This document shows, piece by piece, positions 60,643-64,000 of a stretch of 64,000 nucleotides of DNA. The position numbers and the translations under genes are program-made. Source of the DNA: Oxyruncus cristatus (taxonomy: Eukaryota > Chordata > Aves > Passeriformes > Cotingidae); contig VXAY01006250.1 in the NCBI GenBank assembly GCA_013399855.1, positions 1 through 64,000 of the forward strand, given 5' to 3'. The notes under the pieces are model-generated. The model ran no database searches, was not told the origin of the DNA, and saw nothing but the letters and a program-made list of their open reading frames with translations. The first letter of the stretch is position 1; each line of letters opens with the position of its first letter.

Positions 60643-62143
60643 GTAAGTATATGACAAAAACATTTATATTTCAGTACTAAAGCATCACTTTCTAAGGTTG
60701 ATTAATGGAATTTCTTTCACCATTATCTTGAACTTTGTAAGTTTGTATGTCATGAGTTTGTTTATTTTTCTCTCCTTAAAAAGCTCGTATGTTTTGACTT
60801 TTTCCTTCCATACTTGCAAATCTTCCTGCCCCTCTGCTGTTGATATCACTTGGTTTTTCTTTTCTGGTTCAGCAACAGAAAAGAGGTTCTCATGCATAAA
60901 TCCTTTTTCTAATTTCTGGATAATTAATATATAATTACTGTTTTGGATGGACAGATTGACTTTGCCCTTTTCCTCAGCAAATACAGCTTTGCATCTGTTA
61001 GAGAAGATTTAGGTGCCTTGTGACTCCAGTTTTCTCTGGTCTTTATCACAGCAAGTTTTCTGCCTGCATTTTTTTCTTTTATTTAGTACTTTCATTTGAA
61101 ATTAGGACAAATTTTCTCCAGGGATGAAAAAGTCAGATATAATTCCGACTTATTTTCTGTTGTCCTTTTAGATCCTCCCAGGAGTAGCTGCCAGCTTCAG
61201 CTAAGCTTCTGAGGCTGGATGACTTTGTTTTGAGCACTCTGCATTTGTTTATGTGCAAGTGTTTGTAGCTGCACATGTACCAGGGTTTGAAAGCAGGGAG
61301 CAGGGGCTGGTGTGCCCGAGTGCATGGCTCTGCATCCCAGCCTCTGTTGCTTGGCCAGGCAGTGACCATGTGCAGCTCTCAGTCAGTGACAGGTCCTTCT
61401 GCTGTGGGGAAGGGTGGTGGGCCCTAACTTACCCCTTCCACGCTCTGCTAGTGATGTGTTTTCCAGGTAATGATTTTTTTTGTTTGGTCAGCTGTTGTGG
61501 GTCAGCACACAGGCAGTCAGCTATTTGGCCAGCCCTCAGCAGTAACCATACCATGGCTTCCAACTTGTGATTGTCACATGACTGTTACTGGGGTTATGAA
61601 TTCTGACTGAATGCAAATCATGTGTTCTAGATCAGCTGTTTGCTGATGATGCTCTTCCTAATGCAGCATGTAGTGGGCTGCCTTTGCCATTGGGGCAGAC
61701 CTGCTGAATCAGAACCAGCCTGTTGTTCACCAGGTCATTGTCCCCACATCTTATTCTGCAAAGTGCATTTCCAGACAGTTGGCCCTCAGCGTGTGCTGGG
61801 GCATGGGGTTGTTCCTCCTGACATGCAGGGCTTGGCATTGCTCGCATTGCCACTTCATGAGATGCCTGTTGGCCCATTTCTACAGCTTGTCGAGGTTCCC
61901 CTGAATTGGCAGCACACCCCTCTGGGTCTGTCAACCGCTCTTCCTGCTTTTGTTATTGTAACTTGACTTTTGTGTCGGTAGATAGTGACTAGTTACTGAT
62001 CTCTCCAAAGTGGTTTTTGGTTTGAAATTACCTGTTGGATTTTCCTGAAGTGGTGCTTTTCCCCCTAATTTATTTCTGAAGTGTTTTTCAGTTGTGGCAT
62101 AAGAATACTGAGAGATAAGACTTTATTGGTGTGACTCTTACAG
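60643..62143 (+). other. SEPTIN10: SEPTIN10 intron 5
   Basis: 1501 bp. It contains an old antisense CR1 reverse-transcriptase fragment at 61645-61960; the remainder is AT-rich and unrecognised. Confidence 0.85.
61645..61960 (-). mobile_element. CR1 LINE reverse-transcriptase fragment, minus orientation
   Basis: The plus strand shows antisense CR1 landmarks: 'cttcctaatgcagc', 'catggggttgttcctcc', 'acttcatgag', 'ggcccatttct', 'cttgtcgaggttcccctga' and 'ggcagcacacccctctgg'. On the minus strand this is the region just after the RT catalytic core (the 'RFNKAKC..LHLG' type stretch). It is frame-broken and lacks the CR1 3' end. Confidence 0.85.
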
Positions 62144-62240
62144 GGTCATTTGCCTTTTGCCGTAGTAGGAAGTACGGAAAAGGTGAATATTGGAAACAAA
62201 ATGGTGAGAGCTCGTCAGTACCCTTGGGGCATTGTAAAAG
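62144..62240 (+). CDS. SEPTIN10: SEPTIN10 coding exon 6
   Basis: Encodes [20 protein letters not shown] then [12 protein letters not shown]. The 'PFAVVGS' strand and the 'R.YPWG' septin-specific element, which takes part in the subunit interface, are intact. It ends AAAG|GTAAAA in phase 1; the donor is less than ideal at +5. Confidence 0.97.
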
Positions 62241-62801
62241 GTAAAAGAATTCTCAAAGGTGTTTTATTAGATTTTTGCTGTTGATGAAGTATAAATTTCA
62301 CCAGTAATACAAGGGGCTGTTCCACTGGTGCCATGCTATTGTACTTTGGATCAACAGCTTAAGGAGTTTAGCAATTAACATTTGAGATGTGCACTAACTG
62401 GTAGTTTTATCAACCCTGATACATCCTTGGAATCAAGGTATGAGATGGTGTATGTAGTATTTGGGTAGGGTAGTATGGTGGCAGTTCCTCTAGCACTACC
62501 AAATTTCAAACTATGACTGTCAGTAAAGAAGGGGGTAAAAAAAAGAAATGTGGTGGTGTTCAGCTCAAAGAGGAAATCACGATATTTTGAAACATGTTCA
62601 CAAGTACTTACAGTTCTTCAATACTTCAGTGTTGTATATTAGAAATTATAAGGAAGTATGACAGGTATAATAAACAATGCTATACCTTTTTCTAGAAGTA
62701 TGTTTAGTAAACAAAAATTAATCTCAGTGATGTTTGAAATGTATTTTGACTATTTTACTATTTGTGCATAATAATAAAATGATTTTCTTTTTACTGATTA
62801 G
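62241..62801 (+). other. SEPTIN10: SEPTIN10 intron 6
   Basis: 561 bp of AT-rich sequence between the exon 6 donor and the acceptor TTTACTGATTAG. Nothing else noticed. Confidence 0.85.
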
Positions 62802-62967
62802 TGGAAAATGAGAACCACTGTGACACTGTAAAGCTTCGCAAGATGCTTTGCACAAATATGGAAGACTTAAGAGAGAAGACTCATGCACAACATTATGAGT
62901 TGTACAGACGCTGCAGACTGGAAGAGTTGGGCTTCAGAGACATTGGCCCCAAGACCAAACCAGTCAG
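62802..62967 (+). CDS. SEPTIN10: SEPTIN10 coding exon 7
   Basis: Completes [20 protein letters not shown], then [20 protein letters not shown] and a segment ending GPKTKPV, the end of the septin GTPase domain. The last two bases (AG) begin a codon finished by the next exon (phase 2; donor CAG|GTAAAG). The following coiled-coil exons are outside the window. Confidence 0.97.
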
Positions 62968-64000
62968 GTAAAGGACTTCATGAGCAGCACTTGCTTTCGG
63001 CCTCCATTCGCTTCGCATTTGACTGTATCAACCCAATACAGAGCAGTGTTCATACACAAAATAGGTTTTCTATGAGGGAAGGAAAAGTTTGGGTTTTTTT
63101 AAATCAAAGGATGTAGCTGTTCATTCAGTTATCTTCATGGAGAAGTATATGGGATTAAATGAGCATTACTTTTAAAGACATGCAAGCCAGATGTATTTTG
63201 AAATCTTTCTCTTTTATAATAAAGTTGGGGATTTTAATTTTTCTCAGGAAGAATGTCTGTTTTCTTCAGGTACATGTACTTAATGAATTTTTTAATTATT
63301 TTCATTATATATTAGCGTTCTGTTTTACTTTTCTTCTTAAGAATGTCTGATTCTGAATAATGGTTTGGTTGAACTCAAGGTTCAGAAGGAACTGAAACAA
63401 AAACTTTTACAGAATCAGTGGTTACACTATTGATTTCCCACATGATCTGCCATAATAACAAATGTCTAGCATTTTCAGGTCAAGAAATTTCTTGATAGAC
63501 TGTAGGGAGTTAGAAGAGGATTCCAAAGGAAAGTTAAGCAGCAGGTTAGAGACACTCATTTGTTTTATGTAGTAAAGTTGCTTTCTGCAGGAAGCATTTA
63601 AAATTTCTATATCCAATTTGTTTAATCTTTTATTTCCAATTCTGTTGTCTTCCAGCTTCCTTTTTTTTTTTTTTTCCTTTTATGCACGGGACTGTATTTT
63701 GTAGTTGGTCAGAATCCTGATGGGGAGGAACTGGTGCTTCAGGGGTTGTTCATGGTTTACTAAGTGCTCTTGTTGCATAGTCATGGTGGGAAATACTGAC
63801 TTAAACCAGGCATGAAAACCAAATAATACTTTGCATTAAGAACAGTTTCTAATTATTGGAACCTACTGGTTTGTTTATTTGTTTTACTTAGAGATCAGAG
63901 TGTCTTTACCCGTTCTGTTCTGGTAAAAATAAATGTCTTCCCTCCATACAGTTGGTTTTAGTGGCTTAAATTCTTTGCTTTCACCTGTTCTTTGCACAGA
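62968..64000 (+). other. SEPTIN10: SEPTIN10 intron 7 (runs to the window edge)
   Basis: AT-rich intron sequence with a T-run at 63659-63676. No coding exon matching the septin C-terminal segment is seen. A strong acceptor-like TTCTTTGCACAG ends at 63999, one base before the edge, so its use cannot be judged. Confidence 0.75.

Overview
This is nuclear DNA from a bird. It has spliced vertebrate-type genes separated by long AT-rich spacers and many CR1 LINE fragments, several ending in the ATTCTATG/ATTCTGTG-type tails typical of avian CR1. The species cannot be fixed from the sequence. Two assembly gaps (Ns) are present. I saw no tRNA or rRNA gene, CRISPR array or prokaryotic feature.

Layout. 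(1) 1-375: antisense CR1 ORF2 fragment. (2) 4845-8550, plus strand: the single coding exon and 3' UTR of CHAMP1, a kinetochore-microtubule attachment and REV7-binding zinc-finger protein. Its central Pro/Ser-rich region carries a ten-unit 33-bp coding minisatellite. (3) 8551-49762: about 41 kb with no recognisable gene. It holds decayed CR1 copies, simple repeats, a cluster of perfect inverted repeats at 17.2-17.7 kb, a suspect poly-A gap at 31.67 kb and, just behind CHAMP1, a candidate convergent terminal exon (8623-8700, minus strand) with a very good splice acceptor. (4) 49763-51251, minus strand: SOWAHC, a single-exon ankyrin-repeat gene broken by a 591-N gap in its GC-rich middle. (5) 51252-51576: a 325-bp CpG-rich interval between the two start codons, very probably a bidirectional promoter. 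(6) 51577 to past the right edge, plus strand: the first seven coding exons of SEPTIN10, all with matching splice phases, covering nearly the whole septin GTPase domain. The C-terminal coiled-coil exons lie outside the window.

The genes do not form a pathway. SOWAHC and SEPTIN10 share a promoter region; CHAMP1 is a separate gene. As I recall the human map, CHAMP1 is at 13q34 and SOWAHC/SEPTIN10 at 2q13, so the window appears to cross a bird-mammal synteny junction. No clearly novel system was found. The best leads are the convergent exon behind CHAMP1, the inverted-repeat cluster, the CHAMP1 minisatellite and the inverted CR1 pair in SEPTIN10 intron 1.
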